Of a stretch of DNA of 64,000 nucleotides, positions 44,705-55,508 are shown piece after piece (the first letter of the stretch is position 1; each line of letters starts with the position of its first letter). Both the position numbers and the translations under genes were made by a program. The notes beneath the pieces were generated by a model that did not search any database, had not been told where the DNA came from, and saw nothing but the letters and a program-made list of their open reading frames with translations. This stretch comes from Paraconiothyrium sp. Pb-2020 (Eukaryota; Ascomycota; Dothideomycetes; Pleosporales; Didymosphaeriaceae): assembly GCA_022419385.1 (NCBI GenBank), contig JAJUBI010000008.1, positions 372,001 to 436,000 of the forward strand. The letters run 5' to 3'.

Positions 44705-45291
44705 ATGTGAGCTATCAACACATGCGCTTTGCGCCATGCTCGCTGCGACATATCACTGATTCTTTTAGGGTTGTCTTCGCGCTTTTCATAATCAGCAAGT
44801 CTGGAGGTCTTATCTACAACCGCGAATTCCATGCCGGCCTGCAGAAGCTCAGTAGCAACGACCTCCTCATGCTTGCGGGTTCATTCCATGGGTACGCCCT
44901 CTCCCACTTCGATTCCATACAATAGAATCTAACTACCCTATTTAGCATGCACGCAATCACAAAGCAACTCTGCCCGAACCCACCCGTACCCCCGGCCCCT
45001 TCTTCTGCGCCCGCCGCGAATCTGGCTCCATCCCCCTTTATCCACCGCGCAACTGGCATCGAAGTCCTCGAGACCTCACAATTCCGCATGCAATGCTTTC
45101 AGACTCTCACCGGAATCAAATTTCTCCTGTTCACTGAACCGCAACAGCCAAACATTGATATCATGGTGAAGAAGATATACGAGTTATATGCGGACTTTGT
45201 GATGAAGAACCCTTTCTATACAGTGGAGATGCCGATCAGGTGCGAGAAATTTGATCGCGGGTTGGATGGATTCGTCAAGCTGAGGGGCTGA
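44705..45291 (+). CDS. TRS23: TRAPP complex subunit Trs23 (TRAPPC4)
   Basis: Exons 44705-44706, 44769-44891, 44946-45291; 156 aa. The protein reads MVVFALFIISKSGGLIYNREF at the start, as in all Trs23 proteins, then SSNDLLMLAGSFHGMHAITK, a Pro/Ala loop, GIEVLETSQFRMQCFQTLTG and KNPFYTVEMPIRCEKFD. It is a longin-fold core subunit of TRAPP, the Ypt1/Rab1 exchange factor in ER-Golgi transport. Homology places Met directly before VVFALF, where the sequence has only a TTTTAG acceptor and a G; the matching donor is AT|GTGAGC at 44705-44708, so the start codon is divided by a 62-nt intron. Without splicing, an in-frame ATG at 44722 would add 16 residues not typical of the family. The PDZ-like insertion of animal TRAPPC4 is absent. 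Confidence 0.88.
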
Positions 45292-45724
45292 AGGGGAAGT
45301 TAGGGAAAGTTGATGTCATCTGATTGGGGGTTCACAGGGTCAAGACCGTGGGGACCCTCTGCCGACTGAAGAGTACTTCAGACAGGTAAAAAGACACATG
45401 CACAGGAAGCATATAGCAAAAGGGCGAGTGAATGCCATATGGACGCTGAGTTGCAGGGGACTGGAGCTGGGGGAATAAGGGCGAAGAGAGATCCCGGAAT
45501 CGAGTGAGGAAGGTCCTGGCCCGTCAAACATATCTGTCACAGCTAGGAGCCATAAGCTCTTGCTCGTACGTCTGAATATCGAGACAAGTGGATGTTTCGA
45601 TGTGTCCTATTCAGAAACCCGCTAGTCGCATCTACTATGAGATGCGCCACATAGTGGTATGCGCCAGCATGAGTCTTCTACCCGTGAACGCCTCAGATGC
45701 TCGTTATTCGCCATATTTCGGAGC
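45292..45724. other. Convergent intergenic region
   Basis: 3' flanks of TRS23 (+) and RPN10 (-). No gene seen. Confidence 0.45.
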
Positions 45725-46770
45725 TTAAGCCGTGTCCATCTTATCATCGTCCTTCTTGTCCTTGCTACCACTTCCGCTGGGCTGACCCTGATCGTCCAAA
45801 AAGGGTTGTTTCTCATCACCCTCCGCCACGGGCTCAAGCTCGGACTTGCCCTCTGCAGCCTCTTTAGACTTCTTTTCTTTCTCTTGCCGTGCTTTCTCCT
45901 CCTCGAAGCTCATCCTCAAGGCCAATGCAAGCTCGGGGTCCACAGAGGGGTCCACTCCGAATTCGAAAGAATTGCCGCCGGCATCTCCGCTCTCTCCACC
46001 CGCATTGCTTGCGCCTGCGCCGCCAGAGCTAGCATCTCCCCCGAGTATTGGTGTGGTGACGAGAGAGTCGCTGAGCAGATTCGAGCTGGGTTGGATAACC
46101 GCAAGATGTGACCCCTCCGCGCTCTGGCATGCCTCGCTGAACTTCTCAAGCTTCCTAGTTGTCTCTTCTCCAAGCTCGCCGAATGCGATGATATCTACGC
46201 TTATGCCATTCTTCTTCATGCGCTTTGACAGCTTCACGAGATCTTTCTCCTCCTCTTCAATCGGGCTGCAGGTGAAGACGACTATTCGCTGTTTCTGTGA
46301 CTTGTTCTGACGGTGCTTGAGTGCCAACTGCGTCATCGTTAGTACTGCGGAACGGTGTCGGAGGCGAATGCACAGATGACGTACCGCGGCGACGTTGATG
46401 CCTGTGGAGAAGTGCGAGGTCCCCTTTATCTTCGTGCGGTGTAGACCGTCGAGGACCTTGCCGATGTCCGTAGTGAGAGTGGTAAGAATCTCTGGTGTGC
46501 TGCCTCCCATGCTCATGAGACCGACCGACGACTCTGGGTTTGCCCCAGTCTTTGCAGAGAAGATGAGGTTCACGGCGTCGGCTTGCGCTTCCCATCGCGA
46601 GGGCCTAGGATTGCATCAGTACCGCGCAGCGACTTCGGCGATAGCACGATACATACACATAATCACCATTGCGGCTTGCCTCGCTATTGTCAACACTGCG
46701 AATGGTCAGCAAGCGATGACTGGTGGGGTTGGCCCGTGACTGACATTATCATAGAAGCCTCCAACACCAT
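45725..46770 (-). CDS. RPN10: 26S proteasome ubiquitin receptor Rpn10
   Basis: Four exons (46745-46770, 46657-46695, 46385-46604, 45725-46327; introns 49, 52 and 57 nt), 295 aa. The VWA domain (1-190) starts MVLEASMIIVDNSEASRNGD and includes the MIDAS-like VDNSE and FSTGINVAA. One ubiquitin-interacting motif (LALALRMSFEEE) lies at about residue 228. The C-terminus is charged and Lys/Asp-rich. It sits at the base-lid junction of the proteasome and binds polyubiquitin. The third intron is 57 nt and contains no stop in frame, so an unspliced reading stays open with 19 extra residues inside the VWA fold. It is divergent from the borealin-like gene. Confidence 0.94.
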
Positions 46771-47364
46771 GATGACGATCTCGCTGGTTCGATTGTGGGG
46801 TGCAGAAAGCGGTGGCGTGGGTTATGGTTGCGAAGTGGTGGCTGTTGGGGACGTCGGAGCTACCCAAGCTCGCGAATAATACAGGTGAGGACCGGGGATT
46901 ATATCGGTCACGTGGATGCGGAGTGCTGGTGCCTTTGAGATCAGATTGACAGATAATCACGAGCTCTGCAAAGCTCCAAATGTATATGTGGGATTGGTGA
47001 AAAGAGTACCGTAGGCTCTTCAGCGGCAGTTCCTCGTTGCAGTACCTTCTAGATATTCGATGTACTTCTAACCCAGAAGCTGCCTTGAGAACCGTACCTG
47101 CCCGGCTAGTATCACAGGGTTTCGCGTCATGCCAAGCACGCGGCTGTTAGTGCAACACGGTGGTTGCCCCGTGCGGCGGAGATCTAGCGGCGTACACAAC
47201 GCACCTTCCCCCGTCCACAAACATACATCAATTGATTGAGAAGTCACATACCCACAGGCGCAGACTCTTCACGCTCTCTATACCTTTTCGCTATCCTCCA
47301 AGTTGGATAAATATCAACATCAGTAGCTTCAATCCACCGGTTCAGCAGTAAACAAGCATCAACT
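46771..47364. promoter_or_regulatory. Divergent promoter RPN10 / NBL1
   Basis: 594 bp between start codons; no long open frame. Contains several GGTGGC/GTGGTGG groups near 46810-46850 next to RPN10, reminiscent of but not matching the yeast proteasome (PACE) element. Confidence 0.5.
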
Positions 47365-48002
47365 ATGTCACATCTCACCACCGAGGCAAAAGCCGCCGTA
47401 AAGGCCAACCTAGAGCTTGAGTGTAAGTATTATGTGCGCGAACGCACTGCATCCACTAATCATCAACAGTAAAAGCGCGAGGGGAGAAGCTCGTTGCGAT
47501 GTGCGAGGCCCAGGTCGCGAGTCTTCGATCCCGTCTGGAACGACGCGTCAACCGCATACCTAATAGCAAGCGCGATATGAGCCTCCTGGAACTACTTGAT
47601 CCGTCTACCAATGGTCTCGCTAAGGCCGCGAAACCCTCGCCAGCGAAGAGAGAACTTGCGCCGGCTGCCACCCACGCGCCAGTACCTATTCGTAATGCTA
47701 CACAGCCAGCAGCACGTAAGACCAGAGCAGCGCCTGCAAAAGTCGCACCTAAGCCTGCCCCGAAAGCGACAACTCGCGGCAAAAAGCGCCCATCAGATGA
47801 CGGCGATAAGGAAAACGATGAGCTCAGCGTACCGAAGAAACGTGTCAAGGCCGCGACCAAGCCAGCAGCACCGGCGCCGGTACCAGCTGCGCGTAGCACT
47901 CGGGCTGCTTCCAAGAAAGGTGGCCCCCAAGCAGCGCCGCAGGTCCTTTCGCCGAGGCCTACCAACAGCCGGCCTGCTACCCGCACACGTCGTGCGCGAT
48001 GA
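47365..48002 (+). CDS. NBL1: Borealin/Nbl1-like chromosomal passenger complex subunit
   Basis: Two exons, 47365-47422 and 47470-48002 (47-nt intron), 196 aa. The N-terminal ~65 residues match the Nbl1/borealin helix: NLELELKARGEKLVAMCEAQ, VASLRSRLERRVNRIPNSKR, then DMSLLELL. In Nbl1 this helix forms the three-helix bundle with survivin (Bir1) and INCENP (Sli15) that localises Aurora kinase to centromeres. The remainder is a low-complexity Ala/Pro/Lys/Arg tail with a bipartite-like nuclear signal (GKKRPSDD, PKKRVK), longer than the 73-aa yeast Nbl1, as in filamentous fungi. Function is inferred from the N-terminal domain. Confidence 0.85.
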
Positions 48003-50391
48003 TTCACTTCTGCAGTCTGCACATCAGTCGACAAGCGACCGTAGTTGCCAGCTCGCAATGACACGTTCACACCTTCCACATTGCGATTTGTGCTGCAACG
48101 GTTGTGAAGAAGCTTCGAATACAACAAGAGCCTTCTCCGAAGCATCATGACTACCTCTGGGTTTCGATGTACCATTCAAGGGTGACTCAAACGATACGGT
48201 AGTCTCGTCATCAAGGTCACTTTCCCATAACAATCTTCGGAAGGATTCGACTACCCCACCCCGGCACTTCCGCTGTTTTTGTGCTCTAGGAAGACTTCCG
48301 CGATTCCTCACTCGTCGGATCATCTCAATGCCAGCGTGCAGCCCGAGCCCATGACACATTGATCATCAAGACGTAGCGGGATGCGCTTGCAGAAGCTTAT
48401 CCGGAGAACGCTGCACCTATGAATGAGGTCCAACCTTGCATGAAACACGCTGCTGGTTCCCTCTTTGCAGCCTTGCCACGATTCGGGGCGTAACTCTGTA
48501 CGCTCCAATCAGTCACCGTGGGCAACATAGCCAGGTCAAGGGTAGGCCGAGGCGAAGCATCAGAGTCTAGAGGGGTCGGGCATGGTAGACCTTACAAGCT
48601 AGGAGATTCGGGATGTCAATGCACCATTCGTGGACATTCCTTTCTAGGCATGTGAACTCGACCTTGAAGTGGTGCAGGACCTTGGGCAATGGGAAGAAGA
48701 GGCTTTCCGATTCTAGAAGGACAGGTCGGACACATAGATAGACGCAGCTGTAACGCAGAAATACAATGGATTACCCAGTCAAGATTAGACTGCAATTTTG
48801 CACAGTGGTGCAAACAACCTTGGAAGTCTCGAAAGCATGTGCACAAATGCGCAAACTCAGGTCAATTCACCCGGCGTAAAACCACGTGGATCTTTATCTA
48901 TTCGCCACTGATGTCTCAGTTGTGAAGTCGTTGCCGGAGCGAATAAAGTTCGCTAACGCGCAGACGTGCAATGCATGTTTCAACGACTGCGCAAAGTCGG
49001 GCACGATGGCTCTGATATTGCGCGCCTTTATCATCTCGCGTGGGAACGCTCGAGCAACGGTGATCGGGCCCACAACTGCGCCGCCGGTGCGGTGGACGCC
49101 GCGGGCTCCCGGGATTATTCGCAATGGCCCCCACACTATCCGGTGAGCGCTTGTTGCACTCGCCACAGCGAAGGAACGGAGCATACGTCGCCCGTGCTTA
49201 GGGACAGATGGCATGTTACTTTGAGTGTTTTCGCACAAGGAGAAGATGACCAAAGCTACTCTTTTGGTACGAACGGTCCTCGTCGTGATGACGAAGGCCC
49301 GTGAGGTCGAGCCCCCGGGCGGGAGTGCGGCATGGGTACTAATGATGGCGCAGTCGTGAACCACAGCCTCAGGCACGCCAGAAGCGCTGCTGATCCCTGC
49401 GTCGTGTGGCCACTGGTGAGCCACCGTCAAACGTTAGATGCATATGCAGCGTTTCCTTGTAGGGTTCACCGGTCCAAGCCTCGCGTCTCAGAGCAGACAT
49501 GGCGAGCAGTGTTTGGACGCTGGCAATGCACCGGCGGCGGGGGAGTTGATCGCTGTGACCGCCCTTTGGAGTGGTTTTCGGGAGGGCGTTTTGCTCGACG
49601 GTGAGGAAGTGGCGGACTCGCACACTCGCCACGGAATGCACACGACGGCGTGCAGCAGCGACGACACGGCTTGCGTCTGCAAATCGAGCAGCCGAGTGAC
49701 GCAGGCACGTCTCTCGCATTATATCGCGTCGAAACGGCGCCGCGACAGCGAATAATAGGATTCCCTCGTATTGTGCATCTCCAAGCCCCATCGTCAATAA
49801 GTAAGCGTTAGCTCCATCGAGCCATCGCGGCTTGGCGAAATAGGCAGCAACCTGACGAAGTGCTCGTCAACTTCTCGAGGCCGACCACTGCCTCTCTTTC
49901 CCATCCTACTCCATATCCTCTCCTCCGTCCTCTGTTTTGCCTCAGCCTGTGTCCTGACGCTTCGTCACCTGGCTCTTGCGCTTTAACCGCCCTTGTTCGT
50001 TGCATATCTTCCCGTGCCGCAGCCCGTCTTACGCTGCGCCGCCCTCATATACGGACACCCCCGCTGGAAGTTGACACGCTTGCGAGCGCCCTTGAAATCC
50101 ACTCAGTACCTCTGGCTACTCCTACGCCTTTTTTGTCAATCGCATCTCATCCCCGCTTCACCTGGAACATTTATGAAGGCGTGACCTTCGGACCACTCGA
50201 CGGCTCTTCTCATAGAGCCCGCCCATTCGGATTGCTTCCTCCTCTTTCGTCCCGATCCGGTAGGGCGGCCTCCATCCGTGACTCCCAGCTGTCAAACCAG
50301 ACCTGCGAGTCTGGCGCTGGCGTGACTCATAACCGGGTCGTCACACAGAGAGTCGCGAGCCTGATTGTACTTGAATACAGTCACAGCCACC
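48003..50391. other. 2.4-kb non-coding region
   Basis: No supported gene. Open frames of 100-180 codons on both strands (48894-49430, 49369-49797) overlap each other and show no motif. The last ~530 bp (49860-50391) is pyrimidine-rich (CTCTTTCC/CATCC groups), likely the promoter and 5' UTR of the C2H2 factor. Confidence 0.5.
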
Positions 50392-52782
50392 ATGTCGGCA
50401 TCCCACTCCCATCCCCGCCGTCGTCCTCAAAAGGCATCGGCCCCTACTCTTTCAACCCATGGAATGTCATTGCGAAAGAGCGGTACCTTCCATTCACCAA
50501 AGTCGATTGCATCAGATGTATGTGACCTGGACAACCAACACTACATGCCGCGTCGCTCGCCAACATCCCCGGAAAGCCTTGAACAACTTCTCCATCAGGA
50601 CTCCAGTGTACGTCGGGTCCAGAACTTACTCGACGACTTCGACAAGAGGGTTGCCGGCCACAAGTCCTCGTCGACTGGCTCGAGTATCCTGTCTGACCCG
50701 GAGGTCCTGCCGGTTCCCGGCCTATTCCTAACAAGCACGAGCCTGGAGGCCACCCACATGGATGTTGACCCTAAACCAAAGACCCAACAAGCTTCGCATG
50801 AACACGCATCCGACAGTGGTCTTGGTACCAGTGTCGGTTCAAAAGACGGTAAGGCTCGGCTGCACGATCCCGCCTTGCAGGACCCGCCTTCTGACATTCA
50901 TAAAGGACAATCATCTGCTCGCGAGTCCATCAGCACTTCTGTTTCCTCTTCCCACGCTGCCATCACGCGTTCCTTCAGCGCACTTGGCGGCTCAGAGGAG
51001 AAGCACACTTTGAGCGATTATGCTTCGGAACAGATTCGTCAGTACATTGTAGAACCCATCCTCGCTGAGGGGGCTCTTAAGGACTTCCATCCCTTGATTA
51101 CCGACGTCCCTCGTCGGATAGGTGAGAAGAACATTTGCAACCTCCGCGACCTCGAAAAGACTTTGATCTTCCTGGCACCGGTAAGTGGCATTCGATATCT
51201 TTCTGAGAGTGCAAAAGCTTATTGCATTCTTCGTGGTTTTAAGGAGCTATCGGCAACTCCGGCATCGTATCTTCAGTTCTGCGAGCGATCAATTCAACTC
51301 TTGCATGCGACCGTCGACCGACTCTCTGAACAAGACCAACGACTTCCTTCCGACCGCCCTTACACTAACAACTACTTTCTCGATTTGGTTGAACAGATCC
51401 GAAGATACGCAGCAATCATGGCCGCCACCCGCCGCAAAGAAGAGAATGGAGAAGAAGTCGACGAAATGGACTACTCCCGGTATGCTAATACGCCATTTGC
51501 TGTGGCTATCCGCACAACGCTAACCCACGGAAGTGAAGAGAAGATTACCCTACGAGGTGGACTAAGCCATGATGGCCGCCCCGTCGAGCTGGTTCGGGAG
51601 AAGAACGGCATGACTATTCCTCTTGCCGAAGATGCCGACAAGGTTGCTACCGGATTTGCCAGTAAGCGAGCCTTGTCGGATGATGAGATGGACGTCGATG
51701 AGGTAACGCGTTCCATGGCTCGTCGACGAAAGTCTGACAAGCCTGGCGACATCATGCACGTGTGCCGTGACTGCAAGAAGGAGTTCAAGCGCCCTTGCGA
51801 TCTCACCAAGCACGAGAAGACGCATTCTCGTCCCTGGAAGTGCACTGAGGAGAAGTGCAAGTACTTCGATCTTGGATGGCCGACCGAGAAGGAACGTGAC
51901 CGCCATGTCAACGACAAGCACTCCAATGCTCCCGCGCAGTATAAGTGCTTGTATCCGCCTTGCACATATGCGTCTAAGCGTGAGTCCAACTGCAAGCAGC
52001 ACATGGAGAAAGCGCACGGTTGGGAGTACGTCCGATCTAAGAGCAATGGCCGAAAGAAGGCCAATACCAGCGAACGGTCTCCGCCAACTCCTCTGACGCC
52101 ATTCCTGGGTACTCCTCAATCAGCCACTCTCTCTACGCCGATGACACCCTTTGCGCCTTCTCCATCTGTCCCGTTGATCGATAACTTCGATTTCAATAAT
52201 CCTTATGGATTCGGCACTCCTGCCCTTGGTGTCAGCGGATTCCAGCCAGACTTCCGCCGGGACTCTGTCACAACCGACGGATCGGCGCTTACCTATTCAT
52301 CCGGTCACTCTCCTACCGAGCCCACTTCCTTCGAAGATGCAGTGACTCCGGAGGATACCGCTATCAATCACAACGACATCTACAACAATTGTGGGCTCAA
52401 CATCAACACAAACTTTACTGGTGTTTTCCAACAGCCTACTCCTGCAATGAGCACCGGCTTCGATTTCGAGCCATTGCAGTTCCCAATCACATCTGGAGCA
52501 AACAATGTTCCTCACCTCTCTCCAAGCGGACAGGCTGATATGACTCTGTTCTCGCCTCAGATGCACCTCGATGAAGGTTTTGGCGAAGGCATGGATACTT
52601 TCACCGCACCGACTGCTGACTTCGAGCTGTTCGGCGATGCTGCTTCATCTACAATGGGGCTTGGTGGCACCTCTGGCTTCTTCCCTGACATGAACAACTT
52701 CGGTGGCCAATTCGACAACATGTATGTCGAGCCAACAACCACTTTGGACGATCTGATGGGGAACTATGGTAACCAGCAGTAG
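50392..52782 (+). CDS. C2H2 zinc-finger transcription factor
   Basis: The ATG in CACCATG context opens a 796-codon frame. A helical region (about 200-350) contains LEKTLIFLAP and a block from QRLPSDRPYTN to FLDLVEQIRRYAA. Three adjacent C2H2 fingers span about 455-545: HVCRDCKKEFKRPCDLTKHE, WKCTEEKCKYFDLGW..H..KH, YKCLYPPCTYASKRESNC..H....H. A Ser/Pro/Asn-rich acidic C-terminus ending in LDDLMGNYG looks like an activation domain. A GTAAGT at 51181 and TTTTAAG ending at 51243 would remove 63 in-frame bases and join LIFLAP to ELSATPASYLQFCE; by comparison with family wording I think this intron is real, which leaves 775 aa. Regulatory target unknown. Confidence 0.88.
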   Translation: MSASHSHPRRRPQKASAPTLSTHGMSLRKSGTFHSPKSIASDVCDLDNQHYMPRRSPTSPESLEQLLHQDSSVRRVQNLLDDFDKRVAGHKSSSTGSSILSDPEVLPVPGLFLTSTSLEATHMDVDPKPKTQQASHEHASDSGLGTSVGSKDGKARLHDPALQDPPSDIHKGQSSARESISTSVSSSHAAITRSFSALGGSEEKHTLSDYASEQIRQYIVEPILAEGALKDFHPLITDVPRRIGEKNICNLRDLEKTLIFLAPVSGIRYLSESAKAYCILRGFKELSATPASYLQFCERSIQLLHATVDRLSEQDQRLPSDRPYTNNYFLDLVEQIRRYAAIMAATRRKEENGEEVDEMDYSRYANTPFAVAIRTTLTHGSEEKITLRGGLSHDGRPVELVREKNGMTIPLAEDADKVATGFASKRALSDDEMDVDEVTRSMARRRKSDKPGDIMHVCRDCKKEFKRPCDLTKHEKTHSRPWKCTEEKCKYFDLGWPTEKERDRHVNDKHSNAPAQYKCLYPPCTYASKRESNCKQHMEKAHGWEYVRSKSNGRKKANTSERSPPTPLTPFLGTPQSATLSTPMTPFAPSPSVPLIDNFDFNNPYGFGTPALGVSGFQPDFRRDSVTTDGSALTYSSGHSPTEPTSFEDAVTPEDTAINHNDIYNNCGLNINTNFTGVFQQPTPAMSTGFDFEPLQFPITSGANNVPHLSPSGQADMTLFSPQMHLDEGFGEGMDTFTAPTADFELFGDAASSTMGLGGTSGFFPDMNNFGGQFDNMYVEPTTTLDDLMGNYGNQQ

Positions 52783-53585
52783 GCTGCTGTGATGGTTCAC
52801 CGGCGAGCATTTGCATACTTCATTTTTCCAACCTTTTTCAAGTAGCGACGGCCTTGATCATTTAGGAGTTTTAGGATAGGCCTCACGTGCGATGGTGGGA
52901 TGAGCTCTTACGAGAGCATTGGCTGATGGAATACTTGGGTTTGCCGGAGCTGGTTCTCAACGTGCGATTGCATGAGAATAACAGAAATTCCACAAAAACA
53001 AACGATCTTTGTTTTCACGGGTTCACGGCTAGTATAGATATCTTTGGCTCGTTTTGATCTCCCCCCTTATCTTTTGCAGGCCGGGTTGAGATCGCCAGAT
53101 AGTGTACAATACAGAAAGTGTGGAGGAATCTACTGTGCCACTTTGCAATGACTCAGCCAGGTGGCGGATGATCGGAGTCGTCCTGGACAGCTCCAACCCC
53201 GGGTATTTTTCCAGGTTAGTCCGTGCCCAGATTGACTCAAGAGGAAAATCAGGTGCGAACTGCTCGCGTACTGTTTCCTAGGGTGGCACTGTAAGCTACG
53301 TTGGTCATAGTCGTGAACTACATTTGTCGCGCGGTGTGTCGGTGACTCAACTCCTGGGCAGGCGCACACACGCATCAAGTCCGTTCGAACGCATGCGGAC
53401 TTGACGATCGATATCACGCCCATTGGCATCCGAGAGTCCGCTAGGTCTAGCGCCAATAGCTGGAGCCGCGCCCTGCGTGAGCTGAGACCAACGACGGACA
53501 CGGACTCCACGAGCAGACAGGGGGTGCAATGCCGCACGGGCGTTTCATGTAACTAGGCATGCCCCCTCCGATGCCGTCTGCTTGA
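52783..53585. other. Intergenic
   Basis: 3' flank of the C2H2 gene and upstream region of the MFS gene. 53130-53540 is open on the minus strand for 135 codons without recognisable motif. A missing first exon of the MFS gene, if it exists, should lie here. Confidence 0.4.
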
Positions 53586-53850
53586 TCTCTTCAACCTCGT
53601 CGTTCTCTCGAGGCGGAGCCAGTCCTTCCCTTGGACATTCCAGTCACTCTCTCACACTCTTCGGTCCCTTGTGGCCACGACAATCCTTACTGGGAACACG
53701 CCGGTCGTGTACCCGTCTACAAGCTCATCGAGAGCATCATCGAACGCAAAACGATTCGAAACACAGTCCCTCTCACGCGTACGCAATTTCGTCATAGCGA
53801 TTACAAGCAAGATGTTGGGTTTTCATCGGAGGACGAGGAGTTTGATCCCC
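53586..53850 (+). pseudogene. Displaced N-terminal reading frame of the MFS gene
   Basis: This frame, open from 53586 (after an in-frame TGA at 53583) to a TAA near 53872, reads like protein: CGHDNPYWEHAGRVPVYKLI, ESIIERKTIRNTVPLTRTQF, then SSEDEEFDP. Its acidic end runs, after one extra base in a CCCC run (53848-53851), directly into VKDLAKYDKVPMNEEEE of the downstream frame. It has no ATG of its own. It is either the true cytosolic N-terminus disrupted by a single-base insertion (mutation or assembly error) with a missing first exon, or a coincidence. Confidence 0.5.
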
Positions 53851-55508
53851 GTGAAGGATCTCGCGAAGTACGATAAGGTGCCGATGAACGAAGAGGAAGA
53901 AGAAGAAGAGATGGATATGGAGGATAGCGACACGCTGGTTGATGACGTCTCTGAAGCTACGGACAAGACGCGCTCAAGGCAACTTACTCTGATCTATGTC
54001 GTGTTCCTTGCAGAAGCGTAGGTTGCAATCGATTGTGTGGGTTCAGGGTCTAGAAGCTAATGCAGTGTGCAGCATCATGGCGTCGTCGCTCCAGCCACAA
54101 CTCCAGATGTTGGTCTCCGACTCCGACTACTGTGGCAACCTTTCCACGAGTTATCTGAGGAGCATTCTTGATTGTGCGTATGCCTTCGGGGGCACGACAG
54201 GCCTCTTCTGGGGCTACATGGCCGACCGGATGGGCAGGCGCCGTGTGACCTTGATGGGTCTCTGGATGATGGTCGTCTGCTGCCTAAGCATGGGATTTGC
54301 GACCGATCTTGCGAGCTGTACTCTCTTCCGCTACTTTGCGGGACTTGCAAGTTCGACTGTAGTCGTCACGACGCTTACCATGATCGGAGATTTGAGCAGG
54401 AGCTTCGAAGAGCGTGTTCACAATGTGGCTCTCCTACCGTTGATCGCAGTATTTGGATCAATCGGTCCTATCATTCAGGGCATGGTCTCGGAGAGCTTGC
54501 ATTCGTCTGGTGAAGTCTGGGAGAAGTTCCCCATCTTGGGATCGCAGCTTGCATGCGGAGGTCTTGTGCTGTCCATTGCACTGGCCGCTACATTCATGCT
54601 TCAAGAGGTATAGATCGGCCCATGAACCGCAGTGTATCTCAAGTACTAACAATGCTTAGACTCTTTCTCTCGACACGAGTTCGTCACGCATGGATCTCGA
54701 CTGCGAAAAGGCCGCTTTCTTGTCCGAGAACGACTCAGATGCCCCAAAGATTACCGTGATCGACTTTGTCCGTCCCGAGCCCATCACCATTAACCAGTTC
54801 ATGCAGGCACCTTCCTTCCTTGTCCTGCTAGCCTCATTCTCTCTGCTCTCCCTTCACGCCTCCGTCTTCGATGTTGTTCTGCCCCACCTTGGCCACCAAA
54901 GCTCACAGGACGGTGGCATGGGAATCCCATGCCAATGGCTCGGCCTTACCGTTCTAGTCGTCAAGGGCGTGGCTGGCATTACCGTCAAGCACATCATTCC
55001 TTCAGCAGTAGAGAAATTCGGCCTGCTCAAGCTCTACCGCTCGACCTCGCTCTTGTTTCCTACCATCTACGTCGTCACCCCGCTTCTTGCTCTTGCAGCA
55101 GCTTCGGCATGCTCAACCAACTTTGTGGCTGTCACGTCAGCTATTGGTCTCCTCACCAAGCATGTCCTCACCGGCGGAGCGGGGGTTCTCGTTGGGCTTC
55201 TTGTGCTGAACACGACGCCTGACGCATACTCGGCCGGCACTGTGGTCGGTATAATGCAAATCGCCAACCTCTTCAAAGCGCTAGCGGTGGCAGTCAGTGG
55301 GGCCAGCTTCTATCTCGCCAACGACATGAGCGTCTCAACGACGAACCTCGCGCTGTGGACTTGTCTCATGCTTTTTGGCAGCTGCGGAGCTGCGCTGGCA
55401 TACTTTGTCCGCGAGAGACCAAGCGTGGAGCGTGACTTTCCCAGCGAAGTCCTGTGCTGGGAAACATGCTACGATGCGGACGCAGAGAAGAGCGAGTTCG
55501 ACACTTGA
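53812..55508 (+). CDS. Major facilitator superfamily transporter
   Basis: Model: 53812-54017, 54073-54607, 54660-55508 (introns 55 and 52 nt), 529 aa from the first ATG in the frame. Twelve hydrophobic segments can be counted, six before and six after a cytosolic loop that is cut by the second intron. The MFS motif A is GYMADRMGRRR between segments 2 and 3; segment 4 has LFRYFAGLASSTVVVTTLTM. The N-terminal region is very acidic (MNEEEEEEEMDMEDSD). Substrate unknown. The true N-terminus may be longer: an upstream frame with protein-like sequence is offset by one base (see the separate entry). The two 3' junctions are firm (LAEA|IMASSLQPQLQ, MLQE|TLSLDTSS). Confidence 0.8.

Noticed and set aside
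47456..48175. 239-codon minus-strand open frame
   Set aside because: It is antisense to the borealin-like gene; the Ala/Pro/Lys-rich tail there leaves the opposite frame open.
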